A stretch of 64,000 nucleotides of DNA, from positions 186,001 to 250,000 of the forward strand of contig NZ_SLUQ01000006.1 of NCBI RefSeq assembly GCF_004345245.1, written 5' to 3'. The translations under genes were made by a program, and so were the position numbers. Below the pieces are notes generated by a model that was given only the letters and a program-made list of their open reading frames with translations, was not told the origin of the DNA and did not search any database. Source of the DNA: Rhizobium sp. BK251 (lineage in GTDB: Bacteria; Pseudomonadota; Alphaproteobacteria; Rhizobiales; Rhizobiaceae). Positions 15,665 to 24,783 of the stretch are shown one piece after another. The first letter of the stretch is position 1. Each line of letters starts with the position of its first letter.

Positions 15665-17032
15665 TCAGAGGTCCGGTCTTCGGTAGGCCTCAAGGGCGTC
15701 TTCGACGCCAAGCGCGATCTGCAGCAGCCGCTGGTCGCCACCCAAGGCGCCGGTGAGTTGCAGGCCGACGGGCAGGTGGCCGTCCATGCCGCAGGGCAAG
15801 CTGATGGATGGCTGGCCCGTCATATTGGCAAAGCCGCTCGAAAGCATTTCACCTTCCAATTCACCCTCGACGAATTCCGGATCTTCGATTGGCGCAGCGA
15901 ACGGAACGCTGGGACTCAGGAGCACGTCGACATCGAGGAAACTGTCCTCGACTGCCCGCCGAAGCTTCTGCCGGAAATCCTGCGCGCGCAGATAATCCAC
16001 CGCCGTCAGCGTGAAGCCCGCCTCGATCTGCGAGCGTGTCCTCGGAGCGTAGCCTCCGGGATTTTCGGCGAGCAACTGAGCATGGATGAGCGATGCCTCC
16101 GGAAGCAGGACCTGACGCAGCGCGACATTGGCCGAGGCGAGTTCCGGAATGTCGATGCTATGGATGATGGCGCCCCGCGCTTCCAGTCTTGAAAGCGCCT
16201 CGCGGAAGCTGCGCGCCACAGCAGGAGTGAGTTCCGGGCTCTCGGCATGGTAGCGCACGACACCGATGCGCAGCCCCTCGACGGAGGGCCGCGTGAGCGG
16301 AAAAGGCTCGCCTGCGAGGCAGGACAGCATCAGCGCCGCATCCTCCACCGAGCGCGCGATCGGCCCGGCATGGTCGAGGCTCCACGAGAGAGGAAAGACG
16401 CCGTCGAGCGGCACCAGGCCGAAGGATGGCTTGAGGCCGACGATGCCGCAATATGCGGCCGGAATACGAATCGATCCGCCGGTGTCGGTGCCGACAGCGA
16501 GCGGCACGATGCCGGCCGACACGACCGCCGCCGAGCCGCCGCTCGATCCGCCTGACGTCCTGCCGGTGTCATGGGGATTGTTGGTCTGCCCGATATCGGG
16601 ATGCGCGATGCCATAGGCATATTCGAGGAGATTGGTTTTGCCGAGGATAATCGCACCGGCTTCGCGCAGGCGCTTCACGAGCTCCGCGTCCCTGCCGGCG
16701 ATCACCGGCCGGCGCACACGGCTGCCGAAGCCGGTCGGGATATTGCGGATGTCGATAATGTCCTTGATGGCGACCGGAATGCCGTGAAGAGGTCCGAGAT
16801 CATTGCCGGTTTCGAGCTCAACGGTCAGTCTCTCGGCTTCCTCGGCTGCCGAGGCACCCATCGCATAGGCGACCGCGTTCAGATCCGGCTCCAGATTCTC
16901 GAGCCGTTCCAGAGACTCGGCGACGACGTCGACAGGGGTCAGCGAACCGTCACGATAAGCCTCGCGAATCTGACGAATACTCATAAATCCGGTCGCAGCC
17001 ATGGTTACCTGCCGGGCTTCGGACACTTTCAC
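15665..17032 (-). CDS. Amidase (amidase-signature family)
   Basis: This 455-residue amide hydrolase has the Ser-cisSer-Lys triad visible: Lys90 in PVAIKDII, the cis-Ser164 in TSGGSSGGSAA, and nucleophile Ser187 in GTDTGGSIRIPAA. I chose GTG 17032 because AGGAGG lies 9 bp upstream; an in-frame ATG at 17053 would place that site inside the gene. It follows the molybdenum-hydroxylase gene group on the same strand after a 293-bp gap. An amidase would suit hydrolysis of an amide made by cleaving a hydroxylated N-heterocycle; that role is inferred. Confidence 0.88.
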   Translation of the reverse strand: MKVSEARQVTMAATGFMSIRQIREAYRDGSLTPVDVVAESLERLENLEPDLNAVAYAMGASAAEEAERLTVELETGNDLGPLHGIPVAIKDIIDIRNIPTGFGSRVRRPVIAGRDAELVKRLREAGAIILGKTNLLEYAYGIAHPDIGQTNNPHDTGRTSGGSSGGSAAVVSAGIVPLAVGTDTGGSIRIPAAYCGIVGLKPSFGLVPLDGVFPLSWSLDHAGPIARSVEDAALMLSCLAGEPFPLTRPSVEGLRIGVVRYHAESPELTPAVARSFREALSRLEARGAIIHSIDIPELASANVALRQVLLPEASLIHAQLLAENPGGYAPRTRSQIEAGFTLTAVDYLRAQDFRQKLRRAVEDSFLDVDVLLSPSVPFAAPIEDPEFVEGELEGEMLSSGFANMTGQPSISLPCGMDGHLPVGLQLTGALGGDQRLLQIALGVEDALEAYRRPDL

Positions 17033-17260
17033 GATTGCTTCCCTCCTGGGCATTAACGGACTAAAACGTGTAACGCGACTGGCTGTTCCGACCCGTGGTT
17101 GATATTTCTGCCCTGCCCGGTGTCCGACATGTCGTTGCCGGCCATCACGATAATCGGTACGCGTTCCAGCGCAAGCGCCAACCGACGCCGGGCAGCAAGC
17201 TCTGATGCCACAATCCCAATCCTAGCACGCTCGGCTCCCGCAAACCTCCCTAGAAAGGAA

Positions 17261-17293
17261 CGGGATTGCCGAGGGTTTTTCCCCGCAATCCCG
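17261..17293. terminator. Hairpin terminator after the CoxG/FAD-subunit operon
   Basis: CGGGATTGC (17261-17269) pairs perfectly with GCAATCCCG (17285-17293) across a 15-nt loop. It is followed by CTTTT on the plus strand and TTCCTTT on the minus strand. It lies just past the minus-strand FAD-subunit gene. The rest of the 17033-17325 gap shows no gene or clear site. Confidence 0.6.
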
Positions 17294-17325
17294 CTTTTCG
17301 ACATGAAATTCAATAAAAGATGGGG

Positions 17326-18147
17326 TTAGTCGATGCGCGCCCGGCCCAGATTTTCGACCGCGCGCCGCGTCATGACGGCCACCAGATGCGCGCGGTAGTC
17401 GGCCGGCGCGTGCATGTCGCCCATCAGCGTATCGGGATCGACGGACAGGCCTTTCAGCGCTCGGGGATCGAGACTGCCCTGCAAGGCTTCCTCGGCCTCG
17501 GTCCAGCGGAAGACGCCGGCATTGCCTGCCCCGGTGATCGCGACCCGAACGCTGCCGTCTCGATGCTTGCTGACGAAAGCGGCGGCCATGGCATAGCGCG
17601 AGGCGGGGTTGCGGAACTTCGCATAGCCGGCAATCTCCGGCACCTTGTATTCGATGCGCACAAGGAGTTCACCCTGTTCGAGCGCCGTCGAATAGAGGCC
17701 GGTGAAGTAATCGTCTGCCGGAATGGCACGCCGGTCGGTGTGCACGATCGCGTCGAGGGACAGCACCGCCGAAGGATAATCCGCCGCCGGGTCGTTGTTG
17801 GCGACCGAGCCGCCCATCGTTCCGACATGACGCACCTGCACGTCGCCGATGGAGCCGGCAAGGCCGGCGAGCGCCGGGATGGCGGCCACGATCTCCGACG
17901 AGGCGGCGACCGTGGCATGGGTGGTGGCGGAGCCGATCACGACGCGGTCGACCGTCACCGTAATGCCGGAGAGCTCGGGAATACGTCGCACATCGATCAA
18001 GTTTGCCGGCGCGGCAAGTCTGCCCTTCATGGTCGGGATAAGCGTGTGTCCTCCCGAGAGATAGGCGGGCTCGTCGACCTCTGAATGGAGCGTTACCGCA
18101 TCCGTGAGCGTCGTTGGCCGGTGATAGGTGGTCTCGTACATGTACAT
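17326..18147 (-). CDS. FAD-binding subunit of molybdenum hydroxylase (CoxM type)
   Basis: This 273-residue flavoprotein subunit is of the CO-dehydrogenase medium-subunit family. It has the FAD loops LSGGHTLIPTMKGR (residues ~31-44) and HVGTMGGSVANNDPAADYPSA. It is slightly short for the family but complete at both ends. The start is ATG 18147, with ATG 18141 possible. It lies last in the minus-strand group of large subunit, binding protein, CoxG and 2Fe-2S subunit. It must serve whichever of the two nearby large subunits is expressed, as no other CoxM-type copy is in the window. Confidence 0.9.
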   Translation of the reverse strand: MYMYETTYHRPTTLTDAVTLHSEVDEPAYLSGGHTLIPTMKGRLAAPANLIDVRRIPELSGITVTVDRVVIGSATTHATVAASSEIVAAIPALAGLAGSIGDVQVRHVGTMGGSVANNDPAADYPSAVLSLDAIVHTDRRAIPADDYFTGLYSTALEQGELLVRIEYKVPEIAGYAKFRNPASRYAMAAAFVSKHRDGSVRVAITGAGNAGVFRWTEAEEALQGSLDPRALKGLSVDPDTLMGDMHAPADYRAHLVAVMTRRAVENLGRARID

Positions 18148-18174
18148 GGCTTCACACCTTGCCTCTCGCGCTGA

Positions 18175-18666
18175 TCATTCGGCAGCAACCGCGTGGGCTG
18201 CGCGGTGCTTATCGGCGGCGGCAAGCACCGCCTTCACGATGTTGTGATAGCCGGTGCAACGACACAGGTTACCTTCGAGTTCGTGGCGAACGGTATGTTC
18301 GTCGAGCATGCCGTCGTGGCGCCGGATCATGTCCACCGCCGCCATGATCATGCCCGGCGTACAGAAACCGCACTGCAGGCCGTGATACTCGTGAAAGGCC
18401 TGCTGCACGTCGTGAAGGCGACCGTTCTGGGCAAGCCCTTCGACGGTGGCGACCGCCGAGCCGTCCGCCGAGACGGCAAGCACGGTACATGATTTGACGG
18501 CGCGGCCGTCGAGGATGACCGTGCAGGCGCCACATTGGGTGGTGTCGCAGCCGATATGAGTACCGGTAAGGCCGAGATGATCGCGCAGGAAGTGGACGAG
18601 CAGCGTCCGATCCTCGATTTCCCGGGTCTCGGGTGTGCCGTTGACGATGATGGTGATGCGGGACAT
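18175..18666 (-). CDS. 2Fe-2S subunit of molybdenum hydroxylase (CoxS type)
   Basis: This 163-residue subunit has two [2Fe-2S] domains: [16 protein letters not shown] (N-terminal) and [11 protein letters not shown] ... [13 protein letters not shown] (C-terminal). I chose ATG 18666 ([10 protein letters not shown]), which begins the conserved ferredoxin strand; longer upstream readings are low-complexity Arg/Ser. It transfers electrons between the molybdenum site and the FAD subunit encoded 27 bp downstream. Confidence 0.92.
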   Translation of the reverse strand: MSRITIIVNGTPETREIEDRTLLVHFLRDHLGLTGTHIGCDTTQCGACTVILDGRAVKSCTVLAVSADGSAVATVEGLAQNGRLHDVQQAFHEYHGLQCGFCTPGMIMAAVDMIRRHDGMLDEHTVRHELEGNLCRCTGYHNIVKAVLAAADKHRAAHAVAAE

Positions 18667-18688
18667 GAGTTCAAAACCTCTGCGGAAG

Positions 18689-19354
18689 TCACTGCGAAGC
18701 GATCGCGATGACGATGATCGCGACCACCGCCAGGGCGACGATGACATAAGGCCAACGGCCGACGGACGGACTTGCCTGGACGGCCGCAGCGGCAGCAGAA
18801 TGTGCGCCCGCCTGCGAGGGAGGCGCCAAGGGCTCCGCGAAGCTGGTCGCGGACTCCGGTGCGCCGACCGTGGCAGCCACAATCTCGAGCTGAGCCTCGG
18901 TCAGGCGGCCGCCGCTCGGGGCGGCGCGGGCAGCTAGGCCGGCGAAGAATTCGTCAGCAAGCTTCTTGGCGGTCGAGTCAATCAGCCGGGCGCCGAGCTG
19001 GGCGAGCTTGCCGCCCACCTGCGCCTTGGCCAGATAGGTCAATATGGTCTCGCCGTTCTCCTCGGCAAGATGCACGTCGGCACCGCCCTTGGCGAAGCCG
19101 GCGACGCCGCCCTTGCCCTCGCCCGAGATCGTATAGCTTTCCGGCGCCTTGATGTTGGAGAGCGAGACTGCTCCGGCAAAGGTTGCCTTCACCGGCCCGA
19201 CCCTCGTCGTCACGCGGGCGCTGAAGCCCTCCTCCAGGCTGCCGTCAAGGCTTTCGCAGCCCGGAATGCAGTCGCGCAGCACCTGCGGATCGTTGATCAG
19301 CGCCCAGACATGCTCGCGCGGCGCGGCGATGCGATATTCGCCCTTGAGATCCAT
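18689..19354 (-). CDS. CoxG-like SRPBCC protein with C-terminal membrane anchor
   Basis: This 221-residue protein of the CO-dehydrogenase subunit G family has an SRPBCC fold at residues ~1-145 (MDLKGEYRIAAPREHVWALINDP ... DCIPGCESL). A Pro/Ala linker follows, then one C-terminal transmembrane helix (YVIVALAVVAIIVIAIA). CoxG proteins are thought to anchor molybdenum hydroxylases to the membrane and respiratory chain. ATG 19354 follows GGGAGG. Its place inside the operon supports that role for these enzymes. Confidence 0.88.
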   Translation of the reverse strand: MDLKGEYRIAAPREHVWALINDPQVLRDCIPGCESLDGSLEEGFSARVTTRVGPVKATFAGAVSLSNIKAPESYTISGEGKGGVAGFAKGGADVHLAEENGETILTYLAKAQVGGKLAQLGARLIDSTAKKLADEFFAGLAARAAPSGGRLTEAQLEIVAATVGAPESATSFAEPLAPPSQAGAHSAAAAAVQASPSVGRWPYVIVALAVVAIIVIAIASQ

Positions 19355-19384
19355 CGAAAAACCTCCCTCCCTATTTCCTCTTCG

Positions 19385-20326
19385 TCACTTCGCGGCGACG
19401 ACCGTCTCGTAGTGCGAGAGGTCGAGATATTTCGTCGTATCCGTCAGCGGCGCTTGGCCCGTTCCATAACGCGAGCGCAGTTCGAGGACCTGCCTCATGC
19501 CCTCGGGCAGGATCTTCGCACCGGGCGTCAGGCCGGAACGCGGCGAAAGAAGACTGTTCATCACCGATGCCACGGCCGCCGGCTGGATCTCCGTCATCCT
19601 CGACTGCAGCAGTTGCTCCGCCGCCTCGCGGTTGGCGGGATCGAGTGTCCATGCCAATCCCTTGAGATAACCGCGGATGAAGGCGCGCACCGTCTCCGGA
19701 TTTTCCCTTGCAAAGGCGCGGCGCGCAGCGACGACCCCGCCCTGATAGCTCGCGAAATGGTTCGACGAGACGTCGAGAACGTTGAAGCCGGAGCGCTTGG
19801 CGATGCTGGTGAAGGGCTCGATGGTGAGCGTCGCGGCATGTTCGCCGGCCTTGACTGCCTGCCAGCGCTGGGGGGTTGCGCCGACGGCGGCGAACGTCAC
19901 GTCGTCCCGCTTCAGGCCGCTGCGCGCCATCATCTCGAAGAGCACGAAGGCAAAGCCGGTCGAAAGCGCGTCGAGAGCGACGGAACGGCCCTTGAGCGCT
20001 GAATAGTCGGTGACATCAGGCGCGGTGACGATTGCGAGCTCCAGCTGCGTCGCTCCCATCAGCACCACATAGTCCGGGTTGACCCCCACCGCCGTCGCAC
20101 CCTGACCTTCATTATAGGCAACGACATTGTCGAAGGCGGTAAAGACAATGTCGAACTCGCCGGCCGCAGTCTTTTCGGCCTGCGCCACCGAACTCGGCGT
20201 CAGCGCCAGCTCGACCGTCAGGTCCTCCTCGGAAAAAAAGCCCTTCTCGACGGCCGCGAAGGTCGGCAGGTTCGGGGCGCCCGGAAAGGCGATGACGCGG
20301 ACATTCGTTTTCACATCAACACTCAT
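19385..20326 (-). CDS. NMT1/THI5-like substrate-binding-domain protein without a signal peptide
   Basis: This 313-residue protein has the fold of SsuA/TauA/ThiY-type binding proteins (VRVIAFPGAPNLPTFAAVEKGFF, then the characteristic ADIVFTAFDNV-like strand and a THI5-type middle). It is translated from ATG 20326, 11 bp after GAGGAGG, and shows no signal peptide or lipobox. No ABC permease or ATPase lies nearby. It may be cytoplasmic, either a ligand-binding partner of the hydroxylase or an enzyme-like THI5 relative, or it may use an export route I cannot see. Confidence 0.75.
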   Translation of the reverse strand: MSVDVKTNVRVIAFPGAPNLPTFAAVEKGFFSEEDLTVELALTPSSVAQAEKTAAGEFDIVFTAFDNVVAYNEGQGATAVGVNPDYVVLMGATQLELAIVTAPDVTDYSALKGRSVALDALSTGFAFVLFEMMARSGLKRDDVTFAAVGATPQRWQAVKAGEHAATLTIEPFTSIAKRSGFNVLDVSSNHFASYQGGVVAARRAFARENPETVRAFIRGYLKGLAWTLDPANREAAEQLLQSRMTEIQPAAVASVMNSLLSPRSGLTPGAKILPEGMRQVLELRSRYGTGQAPLTDTTKYLDLSHYETVVAAK

Positions 20327-20342
20327 TGCTATCAAAGCCTCC

Positions 20343-22790
20343 TCAGGACGCGTGCAACTCGCGCGCACCATTGCCATTGTTCATCGCCCGCCAGACGGCA
20401 TGGGGTGTGACCGGCATCTGCATGTCGGTGACGCCGTAGTCCTTCAGCGCGTCGACCACCGCATTGACCACGGTCGCGAGCGCCGGCGTCGTGCCGCCCT
20501 CGCCGCCGGCCTTGATGCCGAGCGGGTTGGTCGGCGAGATCACCTCCGCGATCTCACACTTGAAGGAAGGCATGTTGTCGGACCGCGGCATGCCGTAGTC
20601 CATGAGAGAGCCGGCGATGGGCTGGCCCGTCGAGGCATCGAGCGCGCAGAGCTCCCACATCGCCTGCCCCACCCCCTGGGCGATGCCGCCATGGCTCTGG
20701 CCGTGGACGATCAGTGGATTGATGCAGCGTCCGACGTCGTCGATCGTCGTGTACCTCGTGATCTGCACATGGCCGGTATCGCGGTCGACCTCGACCTCGC
20801 AGACCGCAGCTCCGTTCGGGAAGACCGGCGTATGCATCTCGTTGTCGCGCACGACGCGCAGCACGCCATGGCTCTCGCGGGTGCGTCGCGCGAGATCGAA
20901 GATGTCGATCGCCTGGTTTGTGCCGCCGAGCTTGAAATAGCCGGCTTCGAACTCGATCGCATCGGGATCGGCCTCGAAATGTTCGGCCGCACGGCGACGG
21001 CCCTCGGCAAGCAGGTCGGCGGACGCCATCGCCATTACGGTGCCGGCATGGCGCATCGAACGGCCGGAATGCGACCCGCCACCGACGCTGACGATGTCGG
21101 TGTCGCCGAGGACGATCCAGACCTTTTCCACCGGCACCTGGATCATGTCGGCGACGACCTGGGCGAAACTCGTCTCGTGCCCCTGCCCGCTCGGCTGGGT
21201 ACCGATCACCACCTCGACCGTGCCGTCGTCCTTTATCTCGATCTCGGCGCGCTCCTTCGGCGTACCGATCGAGGATTCGACATAGTTGGCAAAGCCGCGC
21301 CCGAGCAGCTTTCCGCGCTCTGCGGCCTCGGCCTTGCGCGCCTCGAAGGCGTTCCATTCGGAAAGCTCAAGCGCACGGTCCATGTTCTTCTCGTATTCGC
21401 CGCTGTCGTAGACCGAGCCGACGGCATTGGTGTAGGGCATTGCTTCGACCGGCACGAGGTTCTTGCGGCGCAATTCCAGCGGGTCGAAACCCAGTTCACG
21501 GGCTGCAAGCTCGACGATCCGCTCGATCGCGAAGGTCACTTCCGGCCGACCAGAACTGCGATATGCCTGCGTGCACATGGTATTGGTAAAGACAGCGCGG
21601 GCGCGGAGCGTGGCGGCCGGGATGTGGTAGGAGCCGGTTATCAGACCCGAACCCTTGCTCAGCGGCGAAAGCGACACACAGCGGCCGCCGACGTTGGAAA
21701 GATTGTCGGCCTTCAGCGCCAGGAACTTGCCGTCCCGGTCGAGCGCAAGCTCGACCTTCGTCACGAGATCGCGGCCCTGGTAGTCGGTAAGAAAGGCCTC
21801 GGAACGGGTTGCGGTGTATTTGACCGGTCGTCCTACCTTCCTGGACGCCCAGAGCACGAGGCCGAACTCGACATAGACGCGATTGCGTGCGCCGAAGTTG
21901 CCGCCGACATCGAAGGAAAGTACGCGCAGATCGTTGGGCTCGATGCCGAGGACCCTGGATAGCTCGTTTTTCTGGCGCACTGCCCCGCCGCTGCCGGCAT
22001 AAAGGGTGTAGCGGCCGGTCCCGGCGTCGAAGTGGCCGAGCGAAGAGCGCGGCTCCATCGTCACCGCGGTGACCCGATGGATATGGAACTCCGCCTTTAC
22101 CACATGATCGGCGGTCGCGAAGGCGGCATCTGTCGCCTCATGGTCACCGAACTGGGAATCGACAAAGACATTGTCGGGCACTTCGTCCCAGACGGCCGGC
22201 GCACCGGGGCGAGCGGCCTCCCAGGATTCCGTCACATGCGGAAGTTCCTCGTAGTCCACCATCACCCTTTCGGCCGCATCCGCCGCCTGCGCGGCGGTTT
22301 CGGCGACAACGATGGCAACCGCCTCGCCGACATGGCGCGCCTTGTCGGCCGGCAGGAGATAATGCGGACCGGTGAAGGGGAAGCTGCCGTCGCGGGCGCG
22401 CAGCTTCACATCGAAATTCGTGGAGGGCACGGGATTGTGCGGGATCGGCTGAAGCCCCTCGGCGAGCACATCGGCGCCGGTCAGGACTGCGAGCACGCCG
22501 GGGATTTCAAGCGCCTCGGAAGCATCGATTCCGAGAATGCGGGCATGCGGATAGGGGGAGCGCACCATGGCGGCGAAGGTCTGGCCGGGCAGCGAGAAAT
22601 CATCCGAGAAGCGGCCCTTGCCCGAGATCAACCGGCCATCCTCCTTGCGCGGGATCGGCTTTCCCACATGGCGGAAGAGAGCTTCCTGGACGAGCTTCAT
22701 TTCCGGCGAAACGGCCTGCGATTCGGGCTTCGGCTTCTTCAGTGGATGCTCGATCACCGGCGGCGTGCTGATCTGGAGCGGGCTCTTCAT
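20343..22790 (-). CDS. Molybdenum hydroxylase large subunit 1 (CO dehydrogenase/xanthine dehydrogenase family)
   Basis: This 815-residue molybdopterin-binding catalytic subunit carries the conserved Mo-cofactor glycine loop as VGGNFGARN (residues ~295-303). The active-site loop is AYRSSGRPE (409-417), where form-II enzymes usually read AYRGAGR. The C-terminal AGGEGGTTPA contains the catalytic Glu. A 40-residue N-terminal extension precedes the standard VGKPIPRKEDGRLISGKG start. It leads the minus-strand group and is divergent from the UbiD gene, with the TGTATGACA motif between them. It likely hydroxylates an aromatic ring carbon. Confidence 0.9.
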   Translation of the reverse strand: MKSPLQISTPPVIEHPLKKPKPESQAVSPEMKLVQEALFRHVGKPIPRKEDGRLISGKGRFSDDFSLPGQTFAAMVRSPYPHARILGIDASEALEIPGVLAVLTGADVLAEGLQPIPHNPVPSTNFDVKLRARDGSFPFTGPHYLLPADKARHVGEAVAIVVAETAAQAADAAERVMVDYEELPHVTESWEAARPGAPAVWDEVPDNVFVDSQFGDHEATDAAFATADHVVKAEFHIHRVTAVTMEPRSSLGHFDAGTGRYTLYAGSGGAVRQKNELSRVLGIEPNDLRVLSFDVGGNFGARNRVYVEFGLVLWASRKVGRPVKYTATRSEAFLTDYQGRDLVTKVELALDRDGKFLALKADNLSNVGGRCVSLSPLSKGSGLITGSYHIPAATLRARAVFTNTMCTQAYRSSGRPEVTFAIERIVELAARELGFDPLELRRKNLVPVEAMPYTNAVGSVYDSGEYEKNMDRALELSEWNAFEARKAEAAERGKLLGRGFANYVESSIGTPKERAEIEIKDDGTVEVVIGTQPSGQGHETSFAQVVADMIQVPVEKVWIVLGDTDIVSVGGGSHSGRSMRHAGTVMAMASADLLAEGRRRAAEHFEADPDAIEFEAGYFKLGGTNQAIDIFDLARRTRESHGVLRVVRDNEMHTPVFPNGAAVCEVEVDRDTGHVQITRYTTIDDVGRCINPLIVHGQSHGGIAQGVGQAMWELCALDASTGQPIAGSLMDYGMPRSDNMPSFKCEIAEVISPTNPLGIKAGGEGGTTPALATVVNAVVDALKDYGVTDMQMPVTPHAVWRAMNNGNGARELHAS

Positions 22791-23050
22791 AAGACCTCTT
22801 CTGCTTGGAAAGACGGCGGTTTTCTCCCTCCCGCCGGCAACTCTCCGGACCTCGGTCCGGCGGGAGAGATACTGTTGCTCTTCGTATTAATGTATGACAG
22901 TATGGCGGAGTAATGCAATCGAAAAGATCGCCATCGGTCGCCTGGCCGTTTGATGGAGACCGGCAATCTTTGTAGCCTTGAGTAGAAAATGACCGCGCGT
23001 CACCGGCCTTTTGCCCGCCCCGCAACGCGCATTTCGGGAGTGAGATTTCC
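22791..23050. promoter_or_regulatory. Divergent promoter of the hydroxylase and UbiD genes, with TGTATGACA site
   Basis: This gap has a locally AT-rich core. TGTATGACA (22891-22899) lies ~100 bp before the large-subunit start and ~150 bp before the UbiD start. The same 9-mer, in the other orientation, occurs before two other catabolic genes, with a variant before a third. Symmetry TGTnnnACA fits an FCD GntR operator. No small gene seen. Confidence 0.55.
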
Positions 23051-24679
23051 ATGACGACCTATCAGCGCAGGGCGCCGCTCGACCTGCAGGAACATCTCCT
23101 GCGCCTGGAGGCTCTCGGCCTCCTGACGAAGATTCAGGTTCCCATCGACAAGGACAGCGAGCTGCATCCGCTTGCCCGCTGGCAGTTCCAGGGTGGCCTG
23201 CCCGACGAGCAGCGCCGCGGCTTCCTGTTCACCGATGTCAGGGGGGGCAAGGGCGAGAGCTACGACATCCCGGTCGCCGTCGGCGTGCTTGCCGCCTCGC
23301 CCGCGATCTATGCCGCTGGCCTGGGTGTCCCCGAGGACGAGATCGGTGACGTCTGGGTTGACGCCATGGAGAACCCGATCGACCCGGTCATGGTCGAAGA
23401 TGCCCCCTGCCAGGAGGTCGTCATCACCGGCGACGAACTGAAGAAGGAGGGAAAGGGCCTCGGCAGCCTGCCGGTCCCGGTGTCCACGCCCGGCTTCGAT
23501 AGCGCCCCCTATTTCACCGCGACGCTCTGCGTCACCCGCGACCCGGAAAACGGCATCCGCAACATGGGCACCTATCGTGCAGCGCTGAAGGCCGAGGACC
23601 GGCTCGGTGTGCGCATGGCAAGCCGGCTTTCCGGCGCCGGCGGCTACCAGCACTGGCTGAAGTACCAGAAGATGGGCAAGCCCATGCCCTGCGCCATCGT
23701 CATCGGCTGCGCGCCGGCGGTCCTCTTCACCGGGCCGCAGAAGCTGCCGATAGACCAGGACGAACTGGGTGTTGCCGGCGGGCTGATGGGGGCGCCCGTC
23801 CGTATCGTGAAGTGCAAGACGATCGATCTCGAAGTGCCGGCCGACGCAGAACTCGTCATCGAGGGCCTGATCGACCCCGTTCTCCTGGAGCCGGAGGGCC
23901 CGTTCGGCGAGAGCCACGGCCATGTGGCGCTCGAGGACTTCAATATGTCGATGCAGGTGACGGCGATCACCCGCAAGAGAAAGCCGGTGCTGGTCTCGAT
24001 CGTCAGTCAGGTCACGCCGAGCGAATCGAGCGTCTTGAAGCGCGTTGCCTACGAGCCGCTCTTCCTCAATCACCTGAAGAAGGTGCTAAACGTCAAGGGC
24101 ATCAAGCGCGTCGTCATGCACGAGCCGCTTACCAACATCCGCAAGGTGATCTTCCTCGAATTCGATCGCAGTGCCCCGCAATCGGAGATCTGGCGCGGCT
24201 TGCAGGGCGCGGCGACGCTGCAGGCGCAATGCGGCAAGATCGTCATCGCCGTTTCCGACGACATCGACAGCCGCAATGCCGACGCCGTCTTCTGGTCGCT
24301 CGCCTATCGCGCCAACATGATCGACGACGTGCACATCACGCCCTATCGCTCCGGCGGCCACGGGCCGAAATCCGGTTCGAAGAGCGCCGAGGGTACCATG
24401 CTGATCGATGCGACGCTGAAGGCGCCGATGCCGCCGCTTGCCCTGCCGGCCGAACCCTTCATGGTCAAGGCGCGGCAGATCTGGGAGGACCTGCAGTTGC
24501 CGCGGCTTACCCCTCAGCCGCCATGGCATGGATATTCGCTCGGCGACTGGAGCGATCTCTGGACGCGGTTCGCCGACCGGGCCGTCACCGGTGACTGGCG
24601 CGAGAACGGCGCCAACACGCTCAGCCGCCGCAAGGGCGGCATGAAACCGGAGACGCCTGCCCGAGACATCGAGAAATAG
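23051..24679 (+). CDS. UbiD-family prenylated-FMN-dependent decarboxylase
   Basis: This 542-residue reversible (hetero)aromatic or alpha,beta-unsaturated acid decarboxylase needs prenyl-FMN from UbiX, which is encoded 3.3 kb downstream. The catalytic Arg-Glu-Glu set is visible as Arg176 in NMGTYRAALK and Glu282/Glu287 in PEGPFGESHGH. The spacing matches Glu277/Glu282 of the fungal Fdc1 enzyme. ATG 23051 follows GGGAGTGAG. It lies between two molybdenum hydroxylase large subunits. This suggests decarboxylation of a hydroxylated aromatic acid; the substrate is not assignable from sequence. Confidence 0.9.
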   Translation: MTTYQRRAPLDLQEHLLRLEALGLLTKIQVPIDKDSELHPLARWQFQGGLPDEQRRGFLFTDVRGGKGESYDIPVAVGVLAASPAIYAAGLGVPEDEIGDVWVDAMENPIDPVMVEDAPCQEVVITGDELKKEGKGLGSLPVPVSTPGFDSAPYFTATLCVTRDPENGIRNMGTYRAALKAEDRLGVRMASRLSGAGGYQHWLKYQKMGKPMPCAIVIGCAPAVLFTGPQKLPIDQDELGVAGGLMGAPVRIVKCKTIDLEVPADAELVIEGLIDPVLLEPEGPFGESHGHVALEDFNMSMQVTAITRKRKPVLVSIVSQVTPSESSVLKRVAYEPLFLNHLKKVLNVKGIKRVVMHEPLTNIRKVIFLEFDRSAPQSEIWRGLQGAATLQAQCGKIVIAVSDDIDSRNADAVFWSLAYRANMIDDVHITPYRSGGHGPKSGSKSAEGTMLIDATLKAPMPPLALPAEPFMVKARQIWEDLQLPRLTPQPPWHGYSLGDWSDLWTRFADRAVTGDWRENGANTLSRRKGGMKPETPARDIEK

Positions 24680-24783
24680 CCCTGTCGCGACCTTTGCGCG
24701 CGGGTGGTGGATGGAGGCCGCCCGCACGGCAATATTTCATGACGTAAGCATTTTATCTCGATCGCGCAGATCCCGGAGGACCC

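Noticed and set aside
20127..21962. 611-residue plus-strand frame across the substrate-binding-like and hydroxylase genes
   Set aside because: It spans parts of two real minus-strand genes and shows no conserved domain or ribosome-binding site.
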